From Roseobacter sp. (GTDB taxonomy: Bacteria > Pseudomonadota > Alphaproteobacteria > Rhodobacterales > Rhodobacteraceae), in assembly GCA_002731875.1 (NCBI GenBank), contig PCCY01000021.1:522048-586047 (forward strand): a DNA stretch of 64,000 nt. Reading direction: 5' to 3'. The translations under genes were made by a program, and so were the position numbers. Of this stretch, positions 18,138 through 26,291 are shown piece by piece. The notes under the pieces were generated by a model that had not been told where the DNA came from, did not search any database, and was given only the letters and a program-made list of their open reading frames with translations. The number at the start of each line of letters is the position of its first letter. The first letter of the stretch is position 1.

Positions 18138-19294
18138 AGGCTATTGAAAAAGCGCTGCATACGATCCATTGCATCGGCCAGCACCTCTAGTTCAGCGCAG
18201 CCGAAACAAACACGCAGATGCCCCTCGCCGGCGGTGCCATAGAAACTGCCTGCTTCCACAACCACGCCGGTGTCGCGCAATAAACGGTCCGCACATTCCT
18301 GGGCGTGCAACCCGGTTGCCGTGATATCGGGAAACGCATAGATCGCACCCTGGACATCGGCACACGTCACACCGGGCATTTGATTTAGTCGCCCGACCAC
18401 ATAATCACGTCGCTCGCGGTCCCGCGCTACCAGAGTCGCCAACACGGAACTATCGCCAGTTACCGCCGCCAGCGCTCCGTATTGGATAAACGTGTTCACA
18501 TGGGTGGCGTCATTGGTGGTAATTTTCATCAGCGGGGGCATCAATACTTCGGCCGCGGCAACGTATCCCAGTCGCCAGCCGTCCATCGCATACGCTTTGG
18601 TAAATGCGAAAAGCGTGATCGTCCGCTCTTTCATGCCGGGCAATGAGGCGATCGAAATATGCGGCGTGTCATAGGTGATTTCTTCATAAACCTCGTCGGA
18701 AATCACCAGCAGATCATATTCCCGCGCCAAATCAGCGATAATCTGCAATTCGTCAAGACTGTACACCCGACCGGTAGGGTTACAGGGATTGACCAACACA
18801 ATCACCCGGGTGGCTGAAGTGATAACAGGCTCTATCAAGGCGCGATTGATCGAAAATCCGTTTGTGGCATCCAATGGCGCAATGGTGACTTTGGCCCCGG
18901 CCAGTTCGGCTTTGCCAATATGCTGCGGATAATAGGGGGCAAGCAGCAATGCCTCATCACCCGCGTCAAGAAAACCCATGAAGGCTGCAAACGACCCTTG
19001 GGTCAAACCGTTGGTGATCAGAATCTCATCAGCGGTGACATCGATCGCGTTCTGACGCTTCAGCTTGTGGGACAACGCCTGACGCAGTTCGGAGAGCCCT
19101 TGCAGGTCTGAATAGTGAACGTGGCCGTTTTGCAGAGCTGCAATCGTTGCGTCCTTTATATGTTGGGGGGTGTCGTCGGCAGGCATGCCGAGTTCCAGAT
19201 GGATCAGGTCACCCGGCATGCCGACAGCTTTGGCGAACATGCCAAAGTTTTTAGGGCTGGTGTCGGTAATTCGTCGGGCAGGGCGAATGGCCAT
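18134..19294 (-). CDS. class I/II PLP-dependent aminotransferase
   Basis: 386 residues from the ATG at 19294, which follows AAGGAAAGCGGA; the track GTG is eight codons earlier. Fold-type I motifs are present: HYSDLQGLSELRQAL, VNPCNPTGRVYS, ISDEVYEEITYD, the PLP lysine in FAFTKAYAMDGWRLGY and the C-terminal arginine in HLRVCFG. It transfers the amino group of an amino acid to a 2-oxo acid. Beside iorAB and a kynureninase-like gene, an aromatic amino acid such as tryptophan is a plausible substrate, but sequence alone cannot separate this from aspartate-type enzymes. Confidence 0.85.
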   Translation of the reverse strand: MAIRPARRITDTSPKNFGMFAKAVGMPGDLIHLELGMPADDTPQHIKDATIAALQNGHVHYSDLQGLSELRQALSHKLKRQNAIDVTADEILITNGLTQGSFAAFMGFLDAGDEALLLAPYYPQHIGKAELAGAKVTIAPLDATNGFSINRALIEPVITSATRVIVLVNPCNPTGRVYSLDELQIIADLAREYDLLVISDEVYEEITYDTPHISIASLPGMKERTITLFAFTKAYAMDGWRLGYVAAAEVLMPPLMKITTNDATHVNTFIQYGALAAVTGDSSVLATLVARDRERRDYVVGRLNQMPGVTCADVQGAIYAFPDITATGLHAQECADRLLRDTGVVVEAGSFYGTAGEGHLRVCFGCAELEVLADAMDRMQRFFNSL

Positions 19295-19521
19295 TCCGCT
19301 TTCCTTGCAACTTAACACCTACGTTTGCATTAATTTTGATACCGCAGGTCAGCCAGAACACCAAACCGAAACGGACCGCTCTGTCGGCGGTATTTATCCA
19401 GAGCTCGACGGTCAGAGGCCGGCGGACCCTGCGCTGGTTTTACACTGTTATGCCCGTACAGAGACACAAAACCCGCCCAAACTCATGTCCAGGCGGCTTT
19501 CATGGTAACTTTATGACTTGC

Positions 19522-20910
19522 TCAATAGCGGTAGTGTTCAGGCTTGAACGGTCCTTCGGGCGTTACCCCGATATAGGCGGCTTGTTCACTGCTAAGTTGC
19601 GTGAGCTTCACGCCGATACGATCAAGGTGCAGTCGGGCCACCTTTTCGTCCAGGTGCTTGGGCAGGATGTATACCTTGTTCTCGTACGCGCCGGTATTTT
19701 CCCACAGTTCGATCTGCGCCAACACTTGGTTGGTAAATGACGCGGACATCACAAACGACGGGTGGCCGGTGGCATTACCAAGGTTCAACAAACGACCTTC
19801 GGAGAGCAGGATCAGACGATTGCCGTTCGGCATCTCGATCATATCGACCTGTTCCTTGATGTTGGTCCATTTATGGTTCTTTAGCGCGGCGACTTGGATC
19901 TCATTGTCGAAGTGGCCGATATTGCCAACAATCGCCATGTCCTTCATCTCGCGCATATGCTCGATGCGGATCACGTCTTTGTTGCCGGTGGTGGTGATGA
20001 AGATATCAGCGGTGGCCAACACGTCTTCCAACAGCACCACTTCAAACCCGTCCATGGCAGCTTGAAGCGCACAGATAGGGTCTACTTCAGTGACTTTTAC
20101 ACGTGCGCCCGCACCAGCCAGCGAAGCAGCAGAGCCTTTGCCGACGTCACCATACCCCATGACGACGGCTACTTTACCCGCCATCATGGTGTCTGTTGCC
20201 CGACGGATACCGTCGACCAGCGATTCCTTGCAGCCATACTTATTGTCAAACTTCGACTTAGTGACAGAGTCGTTCACGTTGATCGCAGGGAAAGGCAACT
20301 GACCTTGCTTGACCAGTTCATACAAGCGATGCACGCCAGTCGTTGTTTCTTCGGAAACGCCTTTGATCTGGTCGCGCATTTTGGTGAACCAACCGGGGGA
20401 TGCTTCCATCCGCTTCTTGATCTGCGCCTTGATAGCGACTTCTTCTTCGGATGTGGGCACAGAAATCACATCTTCGCCCGCTTCCGCGCGCGCACCCAAC
20501 AGTATGTATAGTGTCGCGTCGCCGCCATCGTCCAAAATCAGGTTCGGTCCATCGGGGAACTGAAAGGACTTGTCCAAATAGTCCCAGTGCTCTTCCAGCG
20601 ACTGGCCTTTGATCGCGAAAACCGGCGTTCCGCCAGCAGCGATGGCCGCTGCTGCATGATCCTGGGTCGAGAAAATGTTGCATGATGCCCAACGCACGTC
20701 TGCACCGAGGCAGTTGAGCGTTTCAATCAGAACCGCTGTTTGGATCGTCATATGCAGTGATCCTACGATACGCGCTCCGCTCAACGGTTTCTTTTCTCCG
20801 TACTCGGCACGCAACGCCATCAGACCCGGCATTTCAGTCTCAGCAATATCAAGCTCCTTGCGGCCGTACGCGGCAAGGTTAATGTCTTTAACGATATAAT
20901 CGTTGGCCAT
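19522..20910 (-). CDS. ahcY: S-adenosylhomocysteine hydrolase (adenosylhomocysteinase)
   Basis: 462 residues, the usual length for bacterial enzymes with the extra insertion. The NAD-binding Rossmann motif is [20 protein letters not shown]. The family signature [16 protein letters not shown] and the C-terminal KPEHYRY with its conserved Lys-Tyr pair are present. It splits S-adenosylhomocysteine into adenosine and homocysteine, removing the product inhibitor of methyltransferases and closing the methyl cycle. The gene appears monocistronic. The 214-bp upstream gap shows no riboswitch that I can recognise and contains a G11 run. Confidence 0.97.
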   Translation of the reverse strand: MANDYIVKDINLAAYGRKELDIAETEMPGLMALRAEYGEKKPLSGARIVGSLHMTIQTAVLIETLNCLGADVRWASCNIFSTQDHAAAAIAAGGTPVFAIKGQSLEEHWDYLDKSFQFPDGPNLILDDGGDATLYILLGARAEAGEDVISVPTSEEEVAIKAQIKKRMEASPGWFTKMRDQIKGVSEETTTGVHRLYELVKQGQLPFPAINVNDSVTKSKFDNKYGCKESLVDGIRRATDTMMAGKVAVVMGYGDVGKGSAASLAGAGARVKVTEVDPICALQAAMDGFEVVLLEDVLATADIFITTTGNKDVIRIEHMREMKDMAIVGNIGHFDNEIQVAALKNHKWTNIKEQVDMIEMPNGNRLILLSEGRLLNLGNATGHPSFVMSASFTNQVLAQIELWENTGAYENKVYILPKHLDEKVARLHLDRIGVKLTQLSSEQAAYIGVTPEGPFKPEHYRY

Positions 20911-21079
20911 GGGGTATCCCTTTTCAAAAATCGGATATTTGGGACGCGATTAGCACTTTGATGAGGCAATCTCAACGGTGGTGAAATCATGGTCGGTTTC
21001 GGGGCGCGACTTAGACGCGTGAATCTTGGTGCCGCGGGTGTTTACCCTGCTATTTTCACTTTGTAGGGACCCTGGCTCC

Positions 21080-21090
21080 GGGGGGGGGGG
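21080..21090 (+). repeat. G11 homopolymer tract
   Basis: Eleven consecutive G lie in the 214-bp gap between the flavoprotein stop (21125) and the ahcY start (20910). They are 34 bp from that stop and about 170 bp before ahcY. No other run of this length was noticed in the window. The rest of this gap holds no recognisable gene, terminator or RNA element. Confidence 0.85.
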
Positions 21091-21124
21091 CGCGGTAACT
21101 GTGGCACCCGCATTTCAACCTGTT

Positions 21125-22471
21125 CTAAAGCATAGACGAAATGTCCGATGCCCCGGTCGGATAGGCAAACATCGTTTCTTTTAGTTGATCTGCGGTCAGC
21201 CCGTGCCGCACGGCCAGGGTAAAGATGTTGATAACCTCATCGGCATGTGGCCCAAGCAGATGGGCACCCAAGATGCGGCCGCTGCCTTCTTCTACAAGAA
21301 CCTTGTGGCCAGAAATGGTTTCGGCCTGCTGACGAGTCGAGAACCAACCCGGAGTACGATCGGATTGCATGCGGAACTTCAGGCCTTTCTCGCGCACTTG
21401 GGCCTCGTCCAGCCCTACCCGTGCGATCGGCGGCAGGGTGAAAGCGACAGATGGCACACCAGTATAATTTGGCGTGATATGGTTGCCGTCCAGCAGATTG
21501 GCCGCGACAACCTTGCCGTCATGATTTGATACTGGCGTCAGTGATGGGCCCATTTGGGCGGTGTCGCCGGCAGCATAAACCGCCGGGTTCGACGTGCTTT
21601 GCAAATACTGGTTGAGGGCCAGCTTGCCATCACGCAATTCTACATCTCCGGCATCCAGATCAAGCGATGCGAAATCCGGTTGGCGTCCAGCTGCATGCAC
21701 GACGAGATCCGCATCATAGGTCCGGGTCCCCCCTTTCCCACCAGCGATAACACGAAAGGCATCGCCAGTCTTTTCCACACGTTCGACCGTGGTTTCGGCA
21801 TGTAGCGTCACGCCGATATCTTCGTATTTTTCCATCAGCCACCCGACAAGGTCTGGGTCAAAGCCAGTCAGCATTCTGTCACCCTGCTGAAGGATCGTCA
21901 CCTCCGCTCCGGCACGCGCCGCGATGTGCGAAAACTCGGCCGCGATATAACCTCCGCCGACCAACACGATCCGGCGGGGTAAACGCTCCATTTCCAAGAA
22001 GCCTTGATTATCAACAAGGTATTCCTCACCCGAAATGCCCAGCGTCACCGCTTCAGATCCAGTGGCCAGAACGATATGCTTGGCCTCTAGCCTCTCGTCA
22101 TTGATTGCGACCGAGTTCGGGCCGACAAAGCGCGCTTTTCCGTGGTAGGTCGCGATACCACTATCCGAGAAGCTTTTTTCCTTCTTCTCTGGCACAGGAT
22201 CAGTGAATCCGCGTTTGAATTCCATGAGGCTGCGCCAATCAATCCGCACCTCGCCCTCGACCCCCTTACCGTCCATCCGACGTACGTGATCGGCAGCAGA
22301 CGTTCCGCCAATCAACATCTTTTTGGGGTCACATCCGCGCAACGCACAGGTGCCGCCATAGGGGCGAAAATCGGTAACCGCCACACTAAGGCCTGCGGCG
22401 CTGACGCGGCGCGCTACGGTCGTCGCGGCGGTACCGCTTCCGATGACTATCAGATCGTAGGTCGTGCTCAT
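21125..22471 (-). CDS. glutathione/mercuric reductase-like NAD(P)H-FAD disulfide oxidoreductase
   Basis: 448 residues from the ATG at 22471 with GGGGAGATCC upstream; the track start is 28 codons earlier. The FAD motif is VIGSGTAATTVARR and the redox-active disulfide lies in GGTCALRGCDPKK. The NAD(P)-binding segment is VLVGGGYIAAEFSHIAARAG and the second FAD motif VYAAGDTAQ. The C-terminus ends YPTGASDISSML, lacking the HPTxSE catalytic dyad of lipoamide dehydrogenase and glutathione reductase, and there is no Cys-Cys tail as in MerA. It is therefore a family member of unclear substrate. It lies downstream of the mer remnant on the same strand but appears intact. Confidence 0.8.
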   Translation of the reverse strand: MSTTYDLIVIGSGTAATTVARRVSAAGLSVAVTDFRPYGGTCALRGCDPKKMLIGGTSAADHVRRMDGKGVEGEVRIDWRSLMEFKRGFTDPVPEKKEKSFSDSGIATYHGKARFVGPNSVAINDERLEAKHIVLATGSEAVTLGISGEEYLVDNQGFLEMERLPRRIVLVGGGYIAAEFSHIAARAGAEVTILQQGDRMLTGFDPDLVGWLMEKYEDIGVTLHAETTVERVEKTGDAFRVIAGGKGGTRTYDADLVVHAAGRQPDFASLDLDAGDVELRDGKLALNQYLQSTSNPAVYAAGDTAQMGPSLTPVSNHDGKVVAANLLDGNHITPNYTGVPSVAFTLPPIARVGLDEAQVREKGLKFRMQSDRTPGWFSTRQQAETISGHKVLVEEGSGRILGAHLLGPHADEVINIFTLAVRHGLTADQLKETMFAYPTGASDISSML

Positions 22472-22695
22472 GATGGATCTCCCCATTTTATTGTCATGCG
22501 GCACGCTGTATCTGCATAACGCGAGTGATAATTTTCCCGTACAGGGCTTCAACATCCAAGCCGTGCTCGTGATGCTCTGTATTCAACTACAGGCTAACGC
22601 CAAAGTTCCGCTTGAGCCGCTATCCATGCGAAGCCCAGATGCATGTGCCTGCTTCCCTGGCCTGCCCGGCGAAGGTCAGGTCACGGTCACAAACG

Positions 22696-23620
22696 TTATC
22701 CTGCGCGGCAACTCAGCATTGTCACATCTTTATCAAAGGTCTGCCCAGCGAGCTTTAATCCCTCCACGGTAGTGAGATAGGGAAAGATCGTGTCGCCGAA
22801 CGCGTTGATCGTCATGCCCGCTTTTCGGGCCATCACCAACGTCTGGATACTGTCGGAACCTTCTGCAGCAATGATCTGGCCCCAAAGCAGCAGGTCCGTT
22901 TTCCGGTCAGCGACAAGCTTGATAACCCCGCGTGGGTCGCGCGCAGCCTGCGCCCGCGGCACTTGGTCAAGAGGCAATTCGGAGACCTTGACCTCGTAAC
23001 CCGCGTTGCGTGCCTGACGTTCGCCAAGGTCAACGCCTGCACCTTTGGGGTCAGTGAACACCACCCAGGGCATCGCGCTGTTGTCATAGCAGTTGTTACC
23101 GCCCAAGACCGCATTGCGGGTCGCGATCTTGGCCCCGTAGGCCGCCATATAGACGAACCGGTCAAGACGGTTACACCTTCAGCCCGGAACAAATCCGCCA
23201 AAACCTGAGAGACCTCTGGTTCAGCGTCCGGTAATAAGCGCGAGCGGGTTACAAGAGTAACCTTGACCCCCATCCGTGCCATCATTTGCGCCAATTCTGC
23301 ACCGATCTAGCCGGTGCCGACAAAGATCAGGCTGGCGGGCAGAGTTTCCAGTTCGGGAAGCGAACTGCTGTCGAGAAGATCGACATCCTCGATCCCGCGG
23401 ATCGCCGGGACAAGCGTACGACGCCCTGTCGCGACCAACGTCTTGGGTGCCGTGATATCGCGACCGCCCCCGTTGACGCCCACGCTGACTAGAACGAGGG
23501 GTAAGGTACAGCACGACGTCATGACCAGCGCCCCGAGCGCGGCAAAAGCTATGGCGACCCACCCCGGCTCTCGTCTGTGTCAGCGTTGATCGGTGTAGGG
23601 GCAGATGCTGTCGTGTCCAT
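22696..23620 (-). pseudogene. decayed mercury operon: merT start fused to broken merA
   Basis: Reading the minus strand from an ATG at 23620 gives a short leader. After a frameshift follow WVAIAFAALGAL and MTSCCTLPLVLVSVGVNG, the first membrane helix of the mercury transporter MerT with its Cys-Cys pair. The reading then passes straight into mid-MerA sequence (RDITAPKTLVATGRR, SLPELETLPASLIFVGTG). An in-frame TAG at 23308-23310 replaces the tyrosine expected before IGAELAQMM. Near 23155-23168 a second deletion joins GVTVLTG to DRFVYMAAYGAK in another frame. The rest is a good MerA C-terminus (NAVLGGNNCYDNSAMPWVVF to LSCRAG). The catalytic N-terminal half, merP and the rest of merT are gone. 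Confidence 0.85.
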
Positions 23621-23649
23621 GCGGGTCTCCTTGCGATCAACTGCAACGA

Positions 23650-23680
23650 GTCTTAAGGTCTGTAAGTGATACAGGCTCAG
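23650..23680 (-). promoter_or_regulatory. MerR-type operator-promoter facing the mer remnant
   Basis: CTGTA and TACAG form a perfect inverted repeat with a 5-bp spacer (23660-23674). On the minus strand it sits between a CTGAGC -35-like hexamer and a TAAGAC -10-like hexamer with exactly 19 bp between them. An overlong spacer with a central dyad is the hallmark of promoters activated by MerR. It lies between the merR start and the ruined merT start, in the expected orientation. The -35 is a weak match. Confidence 0.65.
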
Positions 23681-23691
23681 GGAGTATTTCA

Positions 23692-24108
23692 GTGAAAACG
23701 AAGAACACTTTCGTGAGACCGATGCAGCGGGCAGCGTTGGCCCGTGAAACTGGATGCAACCTCGAGACAATTCGATATTACGAGACAATCGGCGTGATGC
23801 CGAACCCGCCCCGGGACCCAAACGGTTATCGCTGCTATGACGAAAATCATGTGCGCCGCCTGCGGTTTGTGATGCGCGCCCGCGACTTGGGATTTTCGCT
23901 CGAGGAAATAAGAGGGTTGCTAACCTTAGTCGATAATGAAACGCGGTCGTGTGCAGAAGTTGAGCGGATCGCTTTGCAGCACCTTAAAGATGTCCAGACC
24001 AAAATTGCGGACCTGGTTCGGATCGAGACCGCGCTTAGCAACACGCTGGTGCATTGTAGCGGCGCTGATGTGCCGGAATGTGCCGTATTAGACGCTTTGT
24101 TGGATTGA
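23692..24108 (+). CDS. merR: MerR-family regulator, probably mercury-responsive
   Basis: 138 residues from the GTG at 23692, chosen because AGGGAG precedes it and the helix-turn-helix then starts near the N-terminus; the track ORF begins much earlier. The DNA-binding part is ALARETGCNLETIRYYETIG followed by the RYDE-type wing GYRCYDENHVRRL and GFSLEEIRGLL. Three cysteines suit metal sensing: one in RSCAEVERI and two in HCSGADVPEC. The last pair is spaced by seven residues rather than the eight of Tn501 MerR, so the metal is not certain. It diverges from the mer remnant and seems intact. Confidence 0.82.
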   Translation: MKTKNTFVRPMQRAALARETGCNLETIRYYETIGVMPNPPRDPNGYRCYDENHVRRLRFVMRARDLGFSLEEIRGLLTLVDNETRSCAEVERIALQHLKDVQTKIADLVRIETALSNTLVHCSGADVPECAVLDALLD

Positions 24109-24176
24109 TGAGAAGGTTACGTGGGACAAGAACACCGATCTCCACAGCGCATTAGGAAACGGCATGGCAATCAACC

Positions 24177-24195
24177 GGCACCATTGGGAGGTGCC
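24177..24195 (+). terminator. weak stem-loop between merR and the next convergent gene
   Basis: GGCACC and GGTGCC form a perfect 6-bp stem with a 7-nt loop, 68 bases after the merR stop and 8 bases before the stop of the convergent small gene. There is no T-run, so termination activity is doubtful. Confidence 0.35.
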
Positions 24196-24203
24196 TGATG
24201 TTC

Positions 24204-24506
24204 CTAGTCAAGAGAAGCAATAATCGTATGCTGTGTTTCCAAACCCGCCATCCAGTTTGTTCCTTGGGCAGTTACACACGCCGTGCCATCCGATAAGGTT
24301 TTGACCGCGGACCAAGTTCCGGTCATTTCGGACGCCCATACCTGAACATTGCCGTCTTTCTGATTAGGGACCGGTTCCTCACCGTACCAATCCACCAATG
24401 ACGCCTTCAATTCCTGTGCTGGCATGCAAACTTCACCGGCAAAGGCGGGTGCACTTACCGTGCCAAGTGCAAGGGTCAGGACTAAAGTTGAAATAACAGG
24501 TTTCAT
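24204..24506 (-). CDS. small secreted protein of unknown function
   Basis: 100 residues from the ATG at 24506, preceded by AAGGAGA; the track ORF starts 55 codons too early. A clear signal peptide (MKPVISTLVLTLALGTVSAPAFAG) is followed by a mature part of about 76 residues starting EVCMPAQELKASLVDWYG. The mature part has two cysteines (EVCMP and TACVTAQG) that could form a disulfide in the periplasm. I do not recognise a named domain. Similar short secreted proteins occur in related marine bacteria. It diverges from the HD-hydrolase gene across about 70 bp. Confidence 0.7.
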   Translation of the reverse strand: MKPVISTLVLTLALGTVSAPAFAGEVCMPAQELKASLVDWYGEEPVPNQKDGNVQVWASEMTGTWSAVKTLSDGTACVTAQGTNWMAGLETQHTIIASLD

Positions 24507-24576
24507 GATTGTCTCCTTCATGGGAAGAACACGGAAACTGTGTAAATGTTCCACATTCCTGAAGCAGAGGCATCCT

Positions 24577-25170
24577 ATGGCGCAGCAACCCCGCGCGTGG
24601 CAACGCATGTTATCCGGTCGCAGGCTAGACCTTCTTGACCCGACGCCGGTCGATATCGAGATCGAAGACATCGCGCACGGGCTGGCGTTCGTGGCGCGGT
24701 GGAACGGGCAAACCCACGGTGATTTTGCCTATTCCGTTGCCGAACATTCGTTGCTTGTCGAAACCATCTATGGGCGATTGAACCCCAAGGCACCGGCAAA
24801 GTGGCGACTGGCTGCATTACTGCATGATGCGCCCGAATACGTGATCGGCGATATGATATCGCCGGTCAAGGCGGCTGTCGGTCCGGAATACACTGCGCTG
24901 GACCAGCGCTTGACAGCGGCAATTCACATCAGATTTGGTTTGCCGGCAGCAATCCCGAAATCCGTCAAACAACAGATCAAGAAAGCCGACAAAATCAGCG
25001 CGTGGATGGAGGCTACACAGATTGCCGGATTTTCACACGCCGAATCGTCGCGATTTTTCGGCAAACCTGATCCTGCAACATTAGAAGGGCTGGCGATCGT
25101 GCTGCGCCCCCCGACCGAAACCCGTGTTGCCTTTACTGAACGGCACAATGATTTACTGCGAGACCTTTGA
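24577..25170 (+). CDS. HD-domain phosphohydrolase (YfbR-type, nucleotidase-like)
   Basis: 197 residues from the ATG at 24577 with GCAGAGG upstream; the track ORF includes about 50 untranslated codons. The HD metal-binding residues are in YSVAEHSLLV and LLHDAPEYVIGD, the arrangement of YfbR-like HD hydrolases that act on deoxynucleoside monophosphates. ADKISAWMEA supplies the final aspartate. The stop codon shares one base with the start of the acetyltransferase gene, so the two are likely co-translated. The exact substrate is not predictable from sequence. Confidence 0.82.
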   Translation: MAQQPRAWQRMLSGRRLDLLDPTPVDIEIEDIAHGLAFVARWNGQTHGDFAYSVAEHSLLVETIYGRLNPKAPAKWRLAALLHDAPEYVIGDMISPVKAAVGPEYTALDQRLTAAIHIRFGLPAAIPKSVKQQIKKADKISAWMEATQIAGFSHAESSRFFGKPDPATLEGLAIVLRPPTETRVAFTERHNDLLRDL

Positions 25171-25658
25171 TGATCGTCGTGCGGCCTGCTCTTTCTCTGG
25201 ATGCGCCCGAAATGGCACAGCTGTTGAACAAGATTATCGCGATCGGCGGCACCACCGCGTTGGTGCGACCGGTTACCGCGCAGGACCTGAAAGACTGGAT
25301 GGCCTTTGCCGCCGACAAAAGTGCCTGGCACGTCGCGCTGGAAGACGCAGCGGGGGGCGTGGTCGGCTTTCAATGGATCAGCCCACATCCGAAACTTCCA
25401 GCGGCGGCGTGTGATATCGCCAGCTTTGTGAAGGTCGGGCGCACAGGGCTTGGCATCGGTTCGGCGCTTTTCGATGCAACAGCCAGGGCCGCTGAAAGAC
25501 TTGGCTATACCTGGATCAATGCGACGATCCGAGGTGATAATAACGGCGGTTTAACCTATTATCAAAGCCGGGGTTTCCGTGTTTGGCACGTTGACGACAA
25601 TGTGGAGCTTGAAACAGGTCAAATCGTCACGAAGATCAGCAAGCGCTATGATATCTGA
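25170..25658 (+). CDS. GNAT-family N-acetyltransferase
   Basis: 162 residues. The ATG at 25170 overlaps the preceding TGA by one base; an in-frame TTG sits one codon earlier. The acetyl-CoA-binding motif lies in FVKVGRTGLGIGSALFDATARAAERLG, and the family's later strand and helix in WINATIRGDNNGGLTYYQSRGF. It would acetylate a small molecule or protein N-terminus; the substrate is unknown. Forms a two-gene unit with the HD hydrolase and converges on regA with 3 bases between stop codons. Confidence 0.85.
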   Translation: MIVVRPALSLDAPEMAQLLNKIIAIGGTTALVRPVTAQDLKDWMAFAADKSAWHVALEDAAGGVVGFQWISPHPKLPAAACDIASFVKVGRTGLGIGSALFDATARAAERLGYTWINATIRGDNNGGLTYYQSRGFRVWHVDDNVELETGQIVTKISKRYDI

Positions 25659-25661
25659 ACT

Positions 25662-26216
25662 TTAGCGTGGCGATCTTTTCGCCAGGATCCGCTGCAAGGT
25701 GCGTCTGTGCATGTTCAAGCGTCGCGCCGTTTCCGAAACATTCCGATCACACAGCTCGTACACACGCTGTATGTGTTCCCAACGCACGCGGTCCGCGCTC
25801 ATCGGGTTTTCTGGCGGAGCGGGCAAATCATCGCCGGTCGCCAAAAGGGCATTGGTGATATCATTCGCATCGGCGGGTTTCGACAGATAGTCAATTGCGC
25901 CGATCTTGACAGCCGCGACAGCCGTCGCGATCGCACCATAGCCAGTCAAGACAACCACCCGCGCGTCGGGTCGCTTTTCGCGCAGCACTTCGACGATATC
26001 CAGACCGTTGCCATCTTGCAGACGCAGGTCCACCACAGCAAAGGCCGGGGGTCGGCCCGTGGCGATAGCGCAACCGGCTGCTACTGAATCCCCTGTCTCC
26101 ACCTCAAAGCCCCGTTTTTCCATCGCCTTGGCCAAACGTCGCAAAAACGGCTCATCATCATCAATCAACAGCAGTGATCGATCTTCTACTAGATCAAGCG
26201 CATTTTCCTGAACCAT
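25662..26216 (-). CDS. regA: redox response regulator RegA/PrrA/ActR
   Basis: 184 residues from the ATG at 26216; the track start seven codons upstream is less likely by comparison with known RegA. The receiver domain has the acidic pocket LLLIDDDEPF, phospho-acceptor Asp63 in VVDLRLQDGNG and the lysine in YLSKPADAND. A proline-rich hinge (LPAPPENP) leads to the very conserved Fis-type helix-turn-helix SETARRLNMHRRTLQRILAKRSPR. RegA controls photosynthesis, respiration, carbon and nitrogen fixation genes in response to redox. It is near its partner kinase regB, with the SCO-like gene between, the canonical regB-senC-regA neighbourhood. Confidence 0.96.
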   Translation of the reverse strand: MVQENALDLVEDRSLLLIDDDEPFLRRLAKAMEKRGFEVETGDSVAAGCAIATGRPPAFAVVDLRLQDGNGLDIVEVLREKRPDARVVVLTGYGAIATAVAAVKIGAIDYLSKPADANDITNALLATGDDLPAPPENPMSADRVRWEHIQRVYELCDRNVSETARRLNMHRRTLQRILAKRSPR

Positions 26217-26291
26217 TTCGTGCCTCGTCGCTACCACTTGAACATCTCTTTGGGCAAAGAGTATGCGCCTCTGTGAAGATAGGCAAATACT

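Noticed and set aside
20911-21124. S-adenosylhomocysteine or SAM riboswitch before ahcY
   Set aside because: I looked for paired stems and the usual conserved core upstream of ahcY and did not find a convincing match by eye; a covariance-model search would settle it.
22472-22695. Further mer genes in the 224-bp gap after the merA remnant
   Set aside because: No open frame or MerE/MerP-like motif could be read on either strand.
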